Below, in pieces: positions 1-7,480 of a stretch of DNA of 16,005 bases. The translations under genes and the position numbers were made by a program. Source of the DNA: an uncultured Muribaculaceae bacterium (GTDB taxonomy: Bacteria; Bacteroidota; Bacteroidia; Bacteroidales; Muribaculaceae); assembly GCA_948788915.1 (NCBI GenBank), contig CAQFOZ010000047.1:1-16005 (forward strand), in the 5' to 3' direction. The notes below the pieces were generated by a model, which was given only the letters and a program-made list of their open reading frames with translations, was not told the DNA's origin and ran no database searches. The first letter of the stretch is position 1. Each line of letters opens with the position of its first letter.

Positions 1-58
1 GGGCTATACCATCATGAATGAATAGTGTCAATAAGGAATAGCTGAGTAGTTACAATTA

Positions 59-68
59 CCCCCCCCCC
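59..68. repeat. C10 homopolymer tract
   Basis: Ten consecutive C residues lie just beyond the stop codon (82-84) that ends the degraded minus-strand reading frame. On the minus strand this is G10. Such a run is unusual in this AT-rich intergenic sequence. It may be a slippage-prone tract or an assembly artefact, and no gene start adjoins it closely enough to argue for phase variation. Confidence 0.6.
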
Positions 69-81
69 GTGTTAAAAATTG

Positions 82-246
82 TTAAATAGTTATGCATAAA
101 ATACTGTCAATGATACAGTCTTGCTCTACTTTGATGATGATTTTGACAACTACTGCTTTTGCCCAATTCTTCCATTGAGGGTTATGCTGGGTCAGAATTA
201 TAGGGAACAACTCCCATAATTCTTTCAATGTAAGAGCTTGTAACTT
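82..246 (-). pseudogene. GrpB-like protein, N-terminal remnant
   Basis: Read on the minus strand, 246 down to about 160 encodes KLQALTLKELWELFPIILTQ followed by HNPQWKNWA. This resembles the N-terminus of Bacteroidetes GrpB/UPF0157 family proteins (roughly M-T-L-E-E-L-W-x-L-F-P-I-x-L-x-E-H-N-x-x-W-K-E-W), which adopt a nucleotidyltransferase-like fold. The similarity is from memory of the family and was not searched. After the WA residues the frame becomes low-complexity (KAVVVKIIIKV) and stops at 82-84, with no HIGST-type motif. There is no ATG: the frame runs straight out of the TAA (247-249) that ends the upstream remnant. This is a fragment of about 29 recognisable residues, not a working gene. 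Confidence 0.5.
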
Positions 247-486
247 TTATTGTCGCTCATAACAGTCGATCTTTCTGTCTACAATCCTGATGTGTGTCTT
301 GCCTGGCCATCCCATATCCGAGAAAGACACTATATACCACCCGTCTCCGACTGGCTCTATGCTGTAAATACGTGATGTTTCATCTGATCCCGGTTTGGAA
401 TCTTGCGCCTTCGTTCTCAATGCACAATAAGCATATCAGTCTATATGACCAAAACATCTGAAGATGATTTGTGTGGGAATATTTTG
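247..486 (-). pseudogene. DUF3828-like secreted protein, C-terminal remnant
   Basis: The minus strand from 486 to 247 reads as protein with one in-frame TGA at 436-438. Downstream of that stop it gives YAYCALRTKAQDSKPGSDET, then a stretch with GDGWYIVSF and IRIVDRKIDCYERQ, ending at TAA 247-249. The pattern (an A-Q-D motif, then a D-x-W-Y-x-V-S-F strand, then a basic beta-strand ending the protein) is what I recall of DUF3828-type periplasmic or lipoprotein domains in Bacteroidetes. No start codon, signal peptide or N-terminal half is present. It lies immediately before the GrpB-like remnant, so two adjacent genes have decayed together. Assignment to DUF3828 is tentative; that this is decayed coding sequence is more secure. 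Confidence 0.45.
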
Positions 487-659
487 TCAGGTATTCAATA
501 AAAAATATCAAATAGTGCTTGCCATGTTTTTGCATATTACGGAAACTATAACTACTTTTGTTAGGAAGCGTTGTAATATTTTGAAACCGGCTTTTATGGG
601 CATATGACATATAATGCCCGCAGGACTTCTGGCCTTGTCATTTCTGCCATTCATTCGTA

Positions 660-667
660 TACTTTTG
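660..667 (+). promoter_or_regulatory. candidate -7 box for the GNAT gene
   Basis: TACTTTTG fits the Bacteroidetes -7 consensus TAnnTTTG and lies 32 bases before the ATG at 700. A CTTG about 22 bases upstream (634-637) is a weak -33 partner. If it is used, transcription would start after the ATG at 604, which supports 700 as the translation start. Confidence 0.4.
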
Positions 668-699
668 CTGTCAATCATAAACCTCATAAAACTTCAAAT

Positions 700-1890
700 A
701 TGCAGAAATACAGATATGAAAATAAGATAAGGATATTTATCCTTATAGCCATTGCGGTTCTATTATTATCCTGTATAATACTTGTGAGTTTCTTTAAGAC
801 AGGAGAGGAGGCGACCGTTGGGATTTTTTCTCTTGCGATCACTCTCTTAGGCACACTTTTTATTGCTGTTGAACTTAAGAATGGTCAGGACGTTACATGT
901 AGCGACATGCTTATCAATCTTAACAACTATTTTCATGACAGCGACAGACTGATGAATGTGTATGAAACATTGGAGAAAGAAATTTGTTCTGAGAATGGTA
1001 GTTGTGAAAATTCCTGGCATGATATCCGTGGAGTTGAGATTGCACAGTATTGTACATTTTTTGAGAATCTCTACCTTCTATACAAACATCACATTGCTGA
1101 AATAGAAGATCTGGATGACCTGTTTGGATACCGTTTTTTCATTTTTATGCATAACGCGTATATTCAGGAACATTACATTCTTCCCACATCTTCGTCCTAT
1201 GTTCAGATATTTAAGCTCTATGGAGCGTGGATTGCTCACCGGAAATCCGTTTATGGGGATAAGTGGCAAAAGAATACACCTCTGGCACATAATGCTTTCT
1301 CTGATTCATACCTTAAAAAATCAGTTTATATGACAGATAGTCTCAATAAGGAGTCTCATAGTGAGACTATAGTGACAGACGGACAGGAATTTGTTGTGCG
1401 GGAACTCGGTTTTGAGGATTTGAGCCATCTTCTTGCACTTCAGGATGAAATCGTTGCGGGATTGCCCGATAAGAATCTTTATTGCCCGCTGACACGGGCT
1501 GAACTTATAGAGTCTCTTCATCTTGATATTGCGTATGGGGTTTATTCTCCATCAAGGGAGCTGGTAGCATTTTCTGTCATAGTTTCTCCCAGAATTTCCG
1601 ACAGAAACCTTGCCCACGGACTTGATGGGTTTGACGAGTCAGACACGATCACCTTTGATGCAGTTGCTGTCATTCCGGAATTCCGAGGTTTCGGCCTACA
1701 ACAGAATTTGGTTAAGATCGCTAAAAGACTGGCAAAAGACTGTGGCGTTCACGAGATTCTGACTACTGTTTCACCTTATAATCTTCATAGTGTTAACAAT
1801 TTCAATAAATCGGGGTTTAAAACGCACTCACGTGTCTCCAAGTACGGAGGGCTTGACCGTCTGATTTTAAATTATAGCCTTTTATATTAG
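700..1890 (+). CDS. membrane-anchored GNAT-domain protein
   Basis: This 396-residue protein has an N-terminal membrane anchor and a C-terminal acetyltransferase domain. Hydrophobic segments lie at about residues 10-32 and 38-59. Residues about 60-200 are helical, with motifs such as CTFFENLYLLYKHH and LFGYRFFIFMHN, reminiscent of the cytoplasmic region of DUF4760-type two-helix membrane proteins. From about residue 231 there is a GNAT fold: VAVIPEFRGFGLQQNL (about 322-337) is the acetyl-CoA-binding motif A, and SPYNLHSVNNFNKSGF is the usual motif B helix. The substrate cannot be read from the sequence. I chose the ATG at 700 because the frame's earlier ATG (604) adds 32 non-hydrophobic residues ahead of the TM segment and lies upstream of a -7 box. 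The gene stands alone and converges on the capsule operon, with 44 bases between stop codons and no obvious terminator hairpin. Confidence 0.8.
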   Translation: MQKYRYENKIRIFILIAIAVLLLSCIILVSFFKTGEEATVGIFSLAITLLGTLFIAVELKNGQDVTCSDMLINLNNYFHDSDRLMNVYETLEKEICSENGSCENSWHDIRGVEIAQYCTFFENLYLLYKHHIAEIEDLDDLFGYRFFIFMHNAYIQEHYILPTSSSYVQIFKLYGAWIAHRKSVYGDKWQKNTPLAHNAFSDSYLKKSVYMTDSLNKESHSETIVTDGQEFVVRELGFEDLSHLLALQDEIVAGLPDKNLYCPLTRAELIESLHLDIAYGVYSPSRELVAFSVIVSPRISDRNLAHGLDGFDESDTITFDAVAVIPEFRGFGLQQNLVKIAKRLAKDCGVHEILTTVSPYNLHSVNNFNKSGFKTHSRVSKYGGLDRLILNYSLLY

Positions 1891-1934
1891 TGAAATATAT
1901 AGGGCGAGCTTTAATAATAATTGTTAACAGCCTT

Positions 1935-2876
1935 TCAGCGAAGTTTGATCATACGACCGGGCTCCAGTGGCTCTGATTCTGTAATGAGATTGAGTTGGCA
2001 AAGACGTAATGAGGAAATGCCGGTTTTTAGAGATATCTTTTTAATTGTATCTCCATGGCGCACAACATATGTTCGTCTTGATGATTTCATTGCATTCTTG
2101 TCACGGCCTGGATGTGATACCTTGGAGCCTTTAGGCAGATAGTCAGGATTGAGATTGGCAGAGAATGAGAATATATCTGCAGGGTTTACGGCTATGCCAA
2201 GATAACGGGTTTCGAAATGAAGATGGGAACCCGTGGAATTTCCGCTGTTGCCGCTGAGAGCAATAGCCTCTCCTGTATTTACCCTCTGTCCAGGAAGAAC
2301 GAATGTGCGGCTGAGATGGGCGTAACGAGTCTCCAGTCCGTCGTCGTGCACAACGGTGACGTAATGTCCGTAACCTTTTGCCTCGTAACAGACCTTGCGG
2401 ACAGTTCCGGGCAGAGGGACACGTATCGTGTCACCTACCGGCATGGCAAGATCTATTCCTTTGTGCATACGCCCGAACTTGGGACGGTAGCCGAAACCGG
2501 ATGTAACCCTATGCACATAAAACGGCAACATCAGACCTTTGCTTATTCCAAAACCGCTATTTGATGCATGCATATTGGGTGAGGACGTAGCTAATGAAAT
2601 AAAATCAAGTGCACCGATACCGTTATTTAAATTATCAGATACAAAATCGAGTGCACTTTTTTCATTGTTACCGGTGGTCTGTCTTGAAAGTAACTCAAGA
2701 ACTGCTGCTGTTTTGAGACCTTGCCTTTGCTCTGAGTTGGAAATTAAATCGAGGGGTGAAGGCCTCTGGTCTGAAAGAATAGTGAGAATTTCCGCTGCAG
2801 GGTCTTGCGCTAACGCGGGTGCCGATAACAGCGGAAATATGAATGTAACAATTATTTTCTTTAATGCGCCATGCAT
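1935..2876 (-). CDS. secreted M23 peptidase with C-terminal LysM
   Basis: This 313-residue exported peptidoglycan hydrolase is the last gene of the capsule-export operon. It begins with a signal peptide (MHGALKKIIVTFIFPLLSAPALAQ). This start is preferred over one at 2957, which would overlap the upstream gene and bury the signal peptide. Residues about 40-94 carry three copies of a short motif (SPLDLIS, SALDFVS, GALDFIS). The M23/LytM domain follows: HKGID (zinc ligands H138 and D142), YAHLS (H187) and SHLHFE (H218, H220), so the active site is intact. A LysM domain (YVVRHGDTIKKISLKTG...) ends the protein at about residues 269-313 and should bind glycan. It starts 13 bases after the Wzz-like gene. 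I infer that it opens peptidoglycan for assembly of the polysaccharide exporter; a general cell-wall role is the alternative. Confidence 0.88.
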   Translation of the reverse strand: MHGALKKIIVTFIFPLLSAPALAQDPAAEILTILSDQRPSPLDLISNSEQRQGLKTAAVLELLSRQTTGNNEKSALDFVSDNLNNGIGALDFISLATSSPNMHASNSGFGISKGLMLPFYVHRVTSGFGYRPKFGRMHKGIDLAMPVGDTIRVPLPGTVRKVCYEAKGYGHYVTVVHDDGLETRYAHLSRTFVLPGQRVNTGEAIALSGNSGNSTGSHLHFETRYLGIAVNPADIFSFSANLNPDYLPKGSKVSHPGRDKNAMKSSRRTYVVRHGDTIKKISLKTGISSLRLCQLNLITESEPLEPGRMIKLR

Positions 2877-2889
2877 AGTTGACAATGCA

Positions 2890-4017
2890 TTATTCAGAAT
2901 GTTTGGAATCTGATTCTTGCATATCTTTGTTTGCGGAAGATTTTCTGGATTTAACAAGGGGAGCTATGTAGAGAATCCATACGGCACATGCAACAAATGC
3001 AAGGAACGTAAATCCAATAAGAATCATCATCTTGCGTGGGCTTGAAGCACGAACTGGCACAGTTGCCGGAGTCACTATGGCATATACCGGAGTAGTCTCC
3101 TGTACTTTAGCCTGTGTCTTCTGTACCCCCAGGGCTGTCTGGTTATAAAGATTGAAAGCAAGTGTAGCCTCATTTTCAAGACGCTCTTTTACCGTCTGTG
3201 CTGAATAAAACGCCAAACCTTGATTGCGGTCAAGGTAGTCGGCATAACGTTGCTGTGCCTTATAATAATTTGCCTTTGCTTCCTTGTTAAGCTTTTGTGC
3301 ATATTCAAGGTCTTTGCGGGCCTTGTTTGTACGATAGTCGGTGATATATTCTTGAAGTCTTGATACCACGGTGTCTGCAAGTATCGCAGACACAAGGGGA
3401 TCCTGCATCATAACATTGATGGTTACTACAGAGGTCTTGGCATCAACAGATGTAACGATTCTCTGATTGAGAGCCTCGACCATCCTGCTTTCATCCAGAG
3501 TTAGCTGGAAATTGTCGAGTTTGTGCTCTTTTGTCACTTCTTCTTCAGACTTCAGTATCCCGATAATCTTGAAGGGAAAGCTAAGCACAGCACTCCACCA
3601 GGGAGACTTTGTTTCTTCCTCAAGGAATTGGCTGACTGTCATCTTGCGACCATCTTTTTTAGTGGTTACCTCCACATCAAAAAGAGATGTGGAAAAAGGC
3701 ACGGAACTCACAACATCGGGATAAAGCGTAGGATAGACAGCATCGGCACCGGATGTCGCACCGGTAGAAAGACCGGCCATTGATGCCAAGGCTCCCAGTC
3801 CGCCTGCAGATGATTTGCTGTCTGTGATTTCCGGTGCAAGTTTTACGGACGTCGTATATTCCTTGGGTATACTGAACGCTATCACCAGACCCACAAGAGC
3901 ACCACATATACTCCAAACTATTAGTTTGCGTCGCTGTTTCCAAAGCGTCGAGGCAAGTTCAAGGAGGTCTATTCCTTTCTCTTCTCCTTCATTATTATTA
4001 AAAGAGTCTTCTGACAT
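2890..4017 (-). CDS. Wzz-like polysaccharide chain-length determinant
   Basis: This 375-residue inner-membrane polysaccharide co-polymerase has the family's typical layout. A short cytoplasmic N-terminus (DLLELASTLWKQRRKLIVW) leads into TM1 at about residues 33-50, ending in the usual beta-strand start IPKEYTTSVKLAPE. A long periplasmic region with a coiled-coil section (around KARKDLEYAQKLNKEAKANY) follows. A second TM spans about residues 330-353, preceded by the proline-rich PATVPVRASSPRK motif. A glycine/alanine-rich stretch (SSAGGLGALASMAGL) after the first strand is common in Bacteroidetes members. There is no C-terminal tyrosine-kinase domain, so it is a PCP of the Wzz or Wzc-lacking-kinase kind. 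It starts 8 bases after the SLBB gene and would act with it to set polymer length during export. Confidence 0.9.
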   Translation of the reverse strand: MSEDSFNNNEGEEKGIDLLELASTLWKQRRKLIVWSICGALVGLVIAFSIPKEYTTSVKLAPEITDSKSSAGGLGALASMAGLSTGATSGADAVYPTLYPDVVSSVPFSTSLFDVEVTTKKDGRKMTVSQFLEEETKSPWWSAVLSFPFKIIGILKSEEEVTKEHKLDNFQLTLDESRMVEALNQRIVTSVDAKTSVVTINVMMQDPLVSAILADTVVSRLQEYITDYRTNKARKDLEYAQKLNKEAKANYYKAQQRYADYLDRNQGLAFYSAQTVKERLENEATLAFNLYNQTALGVQKTQAKVQETTPVYAIVTPATVPVRASSPRKMMILIGFTFLAFVACAVWILYIAPLVKSRKSSANKDMQESDSKHSE

Positions 4018-4025
4018 ATATACGA

Positions 4026-6437
4026 TTATTTAAAAATGCTGATGATTGTGGCGGCCATTGTCGCGACAGAAGAAAAACTTGTGGCAAAAGCAAGAACCTT
4101 AGTCCAGTCAGTACCGGCGGTCGAAGCCTTGGATGGAACTATAATCTGACATCCGGGTTCTATAACGGTGTTTCTCTTAGCTCGCGCTACGGTTCCGTTG
4201 AGATAGACTACAAAGGCTTTCCCTTTGCGAGCTCGCTGGCCATAGCCACCGGCTCGGTCTACGTAATAATTAAGTTTTTTCCCAGGTTCATACAACACAG
4301 CATTCGGGAACATCACATCACCTGAAACCTTGACTGTGCTTTGCTGCTGTGGTATAAAAAGGACATCTCCGGGTTGAAGAACAACGTCGTAATGCGTTCC
4401 TGGGTTCATCAACGCCTTCTCAAGGTCAATACCTACATTATATGACTCAGAAACATCAATCCTGCTCAAAGCTATAGAATCGCTCATGCCCTTGCCGCTA
4501 TTGGTCATGGCAAGACGCAGAGCCTCTTTTCTTGCGAGAAACTCATCATCAGAAAGACGGCGTGTAAGGTGCGCGCCCTTTACGTAAGCGCCTTTCAGAA
4601 TACCTCCGGCGCGATTAACCACATCTGATAGGCGTTCATTCCGTTTCTGGAGCACATAGCTACCCTCGAAAAGCACCTCTCCGTTTACCGAAACAGAGCG
4701 CTGTGCGCTATAACCGGGACTTTTGCGTACCTCTACATGATCATAGGGTTTAAGAATGAATCCGTGCCCCTCTCCTACGGCAAGGCCATTTTCTATTGAA
4801 ATCGAATAGATCTGAGAAAGCTGCTGGGTTGAAGTAGTAGATGTAGGATCGACAATGCGGCGCGATATGTCAACACGAGCTGTGGAGGCTCCCTCCAGAA
4901 GACCTCCTGCCTGAAGAATCAGGTCTTCAAGAGTAGTATTGGCCGCGAAAGGATATGAACCGGGACGTGCCACCTGTCCTCCAATATAAAATGCACCTCG
5001 CTCCTCAAGTTCATGTATGCTGGAAACGACAATCACATCATTACGTTTTAAAGGCACATCTGCTACTATACCTGCAAGGATATCTTTCAGGTCAAGAGCA
5101 ATGACTTCTAATTCAAGATCAGGCCCTTCGCGATACAGAAGCACGCGGTCTGTGTACGCATCTTCAGTCACTCCATCAGCTTTTCTTATCAGGTCTCCAA
5201 CAGTGGAAATCTCACGTCCGATGGCAAACATGCCAGGGCGATATACAGCACCTTTTAATTCAACTCTGTTGGCATAACGGTCAAGGATCGTACCGACAGT
5301 AATAATGTCGCCATCCTGAAGACGATAAGATGAGAATTCATCACGCTCAATATTATACAACTCGTTTTCTGTACCTGCCTGACGAGCGAGTCTGACCATA
5401 CCAGAGTAGGCGTCTCCTGTGAAACCTCCCGCGTATTCGAGAATGTTTTCAATGGTCTCTCCAGGTTTAACTTCATAATACATCGGGCGTTTTACGTTGC
5501 CGTCTATGCTGACAAGACGTTCGTATGGCGGTACAATAATCACATCCCCTTCCTGAAGGCGAATATTGCCGGATGTCTTGCCGTTGAAGAGATACTCATA
5601 TATATCAACACCAGTGATTTTCTTGCCATTGCGCAACACTTCTATGTTGCGGAGGGAGCCGATGTCGTTGATACCTCCTGCACGATATAAAGCGTGGAAC
5701 ACAGAAGAGAATGGCGACATGCGGAATGTACCGGGCGTTGAGACTTCCCCGAGAATGTCAACCTGAATTGTGCGCACCTGACCGAGCGTGACCTGAATTT
5801 CGGTTTCCGCATCGTCCATTCCGGCATATTTACGGGAAAACGAATTCTTGATATGCTTGTTGGCATCGCTTATTGTTAATCCGTTGAGATAGACGGGTCC
5901 GATTTGCGAAATCATGATGCTGCCCTCCGGCGAAATTGTCTGGCGCAGATGGTCTTCCGAAGTTCCCCATATGTCAATAACAACTTCATCACCGGGACCA
6001 AGACGATAATTCTGCGGAGTAGCGATGTTTTCGCCTGGTTCAAATGTGAGCGAACGAGAGTTAAACACTTTGTGCCCGTAGATCTGACGAGCAGACACTT
6101 TCCCGTCGGTGCTTTTGTCAACCTCGCGGTCTATATCGACCATCATATCAGCTGACACATCTTTAGATGCATCATGATGCCGTTCTCTTGCAGCTCCTCC
6201 GAGTCCTTGAGTTGTGGCTGCAGTCTCACTGTTTTGCTGAGTCTCGAGCGTTGCTTTTATTCTCTGTGCCTGTTCTGGAGTGACACCCTTGGCCATAAGC
6301 TCTTTGCCAATCTGTTGATTGCTTTTCCCAGCAGCAGTCTGTTGCTTGATATAGTCTATCACTTGCTGATCTGTCAGGGCAAATGTCATAAGCGAGCATG
6401 CCATAAAAAGTGACAAGAAAACACGTCTCATTTTCAT
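4026..6437 (-). CDS. SLBB-domain polysaccharide export outer-membrane protein
   Basis: This 803-residue Wza-superfamily exporter is the first gene of the operon. It starts with a signal peptide (MKMRRVFLSLFMACSLMTFA). The reading frame extends 34 codons further to 6539, but that start lies at the predicted transcription start and would put another hydrophobic segment before the signal peptide. Residues about 24-67 form a short helical domain (QQVIDYIKQQTAAGKSNQQIG). The Poly_export domain follows at about 144-226 (YRLGPGDEVVIDIWG, ISPEGSIMISQIGPVYLNGL). Several SLBB-type repeats then run to the end, each with a G-x-V/Y-x-P-G-x-Y/F core (LGEVSTPGTF, DGNVKRPMYYEVKPGE, KGAVYRPGMF, GGQVARPGSYPF, NGEVLFEGSYVL, SGDVMFPNAVLYEPGK). 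A hydrophobic C-terminal helix (KVLAFATSFSSVATMAATII) probably crosses the outer membrane. The size matches the large Bacteroidetes members, about twice the length of E. coli Wza. Confidence 0.92.
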   Translation of the reverse strand: MKMRRVFLSLFMACSLMTFALTDQQVIDYIKQQTAAGKSNQQIGKELMAKGVTPEQAQRIKATLETQQNSETAATTQGLGGAARERHHDASKDVSADMMVDIDREVDKSTDGKVSARQIYGHKVFNSRSLTFEPGENIATPQNYRLGPGDEVVIDIWGTSEDHLRQTISPEGSIMISQIGPVYLNGLTISDANKHIKNSFSRKYAGMDDAETEIQVTLGQVRTIQVDILGEVSTPGTFRMSPFSSVFHALYRAGGINDIGSLRNIEVLRNGKKITGVDIYEYLFNGKTSGNIRLQEGDVIIVPPYERLVSIDGNVKRPMYYEVKPGETIENILEYAGGFTGDAYSGMVRLARQAGTENELYNIERDEFSSYRLQDGDIITVGTILDRYANRVELKGAVYRPGMFAIGREISTVGDLIRKADGVTEDAYTDRVLLYREGPDLELEVIALDLKDILAGIVADVPLKRNDVIVVSSIHELEERGAFYIGGQVARPGSYPFAANTTLEDLILQAGGLLEGASTARVDISRRIVDPTSTTSTQQLSQIYSISIENGLAVGEGHGFILKPYDHVEVRKSPGYSAQRSVSVNGEVLFEGSYVLQKRNERLSDVVNRAGGILKGAYVKGAHLTRRLSDDEFLARKEALRLAMTNSGKGMSDSIALSRIDVSESYNVGIDLEKALMNPGTHYDVVLQPGDVLFIPQQQSTVKVSGDVMFPNAVLYEPGKKLNYYVDRAGGYGQRARKGKAFVVYLNGTVARAKRNTVIEPGCQIIVPSKASTAGTDWTKVLAFATSFSSVATMAATIISIFK

Positions 6438-6547
6438 CTGATAATATAAATTCGTTTTGTCGAGCCTTCCCAAACTATATAAAGGCGGCAAGACGATAAG
6501 ATTTAATATAAATAATGAAAGAAAAATTACAACCTCCAAAATAATTG

Positions 6548-6555
6548 CAAAGTTA
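6548..6555 (-). promoter_or_regulatory. candidate -7 box of the capsule-export operon
   Basis: On the minus strand this reads TAACTTTG, an exact match to TAnnTTTG. No TTTG is found at the usual 19-21 base spacing; the nearest is about 28 bases upstream. Transcription would begin near 6541, giving a leader of roughly 100 bases before the ATG at 6437. Confidence 0.45.
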
Positions 6556-6783
6556 AAAAATATATTTGGATTAGATGTTCTTACAAACAGAATATTCTAA
6601 AAATTCAAGGTCATTTCCTTTGAAAAAGACTTTAATTTTCAATGTATGTGAGTAGTAGCCGGTTGAAAGCTGTTCTCAACTTAACCCTACGTAGCTATTT
6701 CACAGGTTGCGTATGCATTGGCAAAGCCAGAAAAGATTATGATTGTTTAACGTCGCTGGTTGTTAAATACGTGAGTCGGGTTC
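6556..6783. other. intergenic, nothing recognised
   Basis: About 230 bases of AT-rich sequence lie between the capsule-operon promoter and the PAP2 remnant. All frames are broken by stops. I see no UpxY/NusG-like antiterminator gene, no tRNA and no invertible-promoter inverted repeat here, although such features often precede Bacteroides capsule loci. Confidence 0.4.
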
Positions 6784-7154
6784 TTATTTTAGAAGCGTAT
6801 ATCTATTGTAGCAATTGTAACTAATAAAACTTTTTTGAAAGTAATAAACGATATAAGCCATCAGGCTTCCAATAGCCATACCAAAAATTATGTCAGATGG
6901 ATAGTGTACGCCAAGATATAAGCGAGTGTAGCACTCTAATAAAGCCCAACATATCAATATTGCTGCAATCCATTTTCTTCTGAACCTAAGGTGGTAAAAA
7001 CGGTAATCGCAAAAGAATTTGCAGCATGGCAAGAGGGGAAGCCATATTTCCCTCCTATATATCCGTGAACTATATGTAACATAGTGCTAACCGGATTGTA
7101 TGGATTCGTCGGTCTCAGCTGTTGAACGGCAGGACGGATAATGCTGGCGCACAA
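6784..7154 (-). pseudogene. PAP2 phosphatase B, 3' fragment with a frameshift
   Basis: This is the C-terminal part of a membrane PAP2-family phosphatase, a class that dephosphorylates lipids such as undecaprenyl pyrophosphate. It begins abruptly near 7154 with DLCASIIRPAVQQLRPTNPY, carrying the first PAP2 motif (R-P-x5-L-R-P). It continues with YIGGKYGFPSCHAANSFAI (motif 2, P-S-x-H). The frame then breaks near 6985-6995, where FTTL in one frame gives way to RFRRKWIAAILICWALL in another, consistent with loss of one base. Motif 3 follows as YTRLYLGVHYPSDIIFG, then a last TM helix. The three motifs are intact but lie in two frames, and the start and first helices are missing. It is joined directly to a different PAP2 gene. 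Confidence 0.8.
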
Positions 7155-7480
7155 ATCCGAATCCGGCACCTGCCACAACATCTGTAAGCCAGTGACGGTT
7201 GTTATACATCCGCAAGAATCCGGTTCCGGCAGCGACGGCATATCCGGCGATACCTATCCACGGTGATACGTCCCAATATTCGCGGCGCAGTATCTCGGCT
7301 CCGGCAAAAGCAGTAGCAGTGTGGCCCGAAGGGAAAGAGTTGCGTGTGCTTCCATCGGGGCGTTCAACTCTTGTCAGTGTTTTCACTCCATAAACCGACT
7401 GCCCCGTAAGAAGATAAACTGTGCCGGATATAATGGTGAGGTCGACATTATCATGTAGTCCTTTTATCCCGCAAAGTTTT
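7150..7480 (-). pseudogene. PAP2 phosphatase A, internal fragment
   Basis: This is a second, different PAP2 gene, cut at both ends. It carries the three motifs in one frame: KTLTRVERPDG (K-x6-R-P), SFPSGHTATAF (P-S-G-H) and LRMYNNRHWLTDV (R-x5-H-x3-D). The family form is the Bacteroidetes protein in which PSGHTATAF is followed by AGAEILRREY. At the 5' side homology starts near 7480, exactly where the 330-bp palindromic element ends. The only ATG in frame (7537-7539) lies inside that element and adds about 20 foreign residues, so the signal sequence and first helices are gone. At the 3' side homology stops after GAGFGFV near 7150, where fragment B starts in another frame; a chance tail then runs to a stop at 7087. 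A truncated catalytic core could be translated, but activity is doubtful. Confidence 0.8.

Noticed and set aside
380..610. 76-codon minus-strand ORF
   Set aside because: It reads low-complexity protein with no family character; a different frame of the same strand holds the DUF3828-like remnant.
604..699. Longer start for the GNAT protein at 604
   Set aside because: It adds 32 residues with no signal character ahead of the membrane helix, and a good -7 box lies between 604 and 700.
2877..2957. Upstream start at 2957 for the M23 peptidase
   Set aside because: It would overlap the Wzz-like gene and put 27 polar residues ahead of the signal peptide.
6435..6539. Upstream start at 6539 for the SLBB protein
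   Set aside because: It would place a second hydrophobic segment before a clear signal peptide and begins at the predicted transcription start.
6556..6783. Invertible capsule promoter or UpxY-type antiterminator gene upstream of the export operon
   Set aside because: No inverted repeat pair and no open frame resembling NusG-like proteins could be found.
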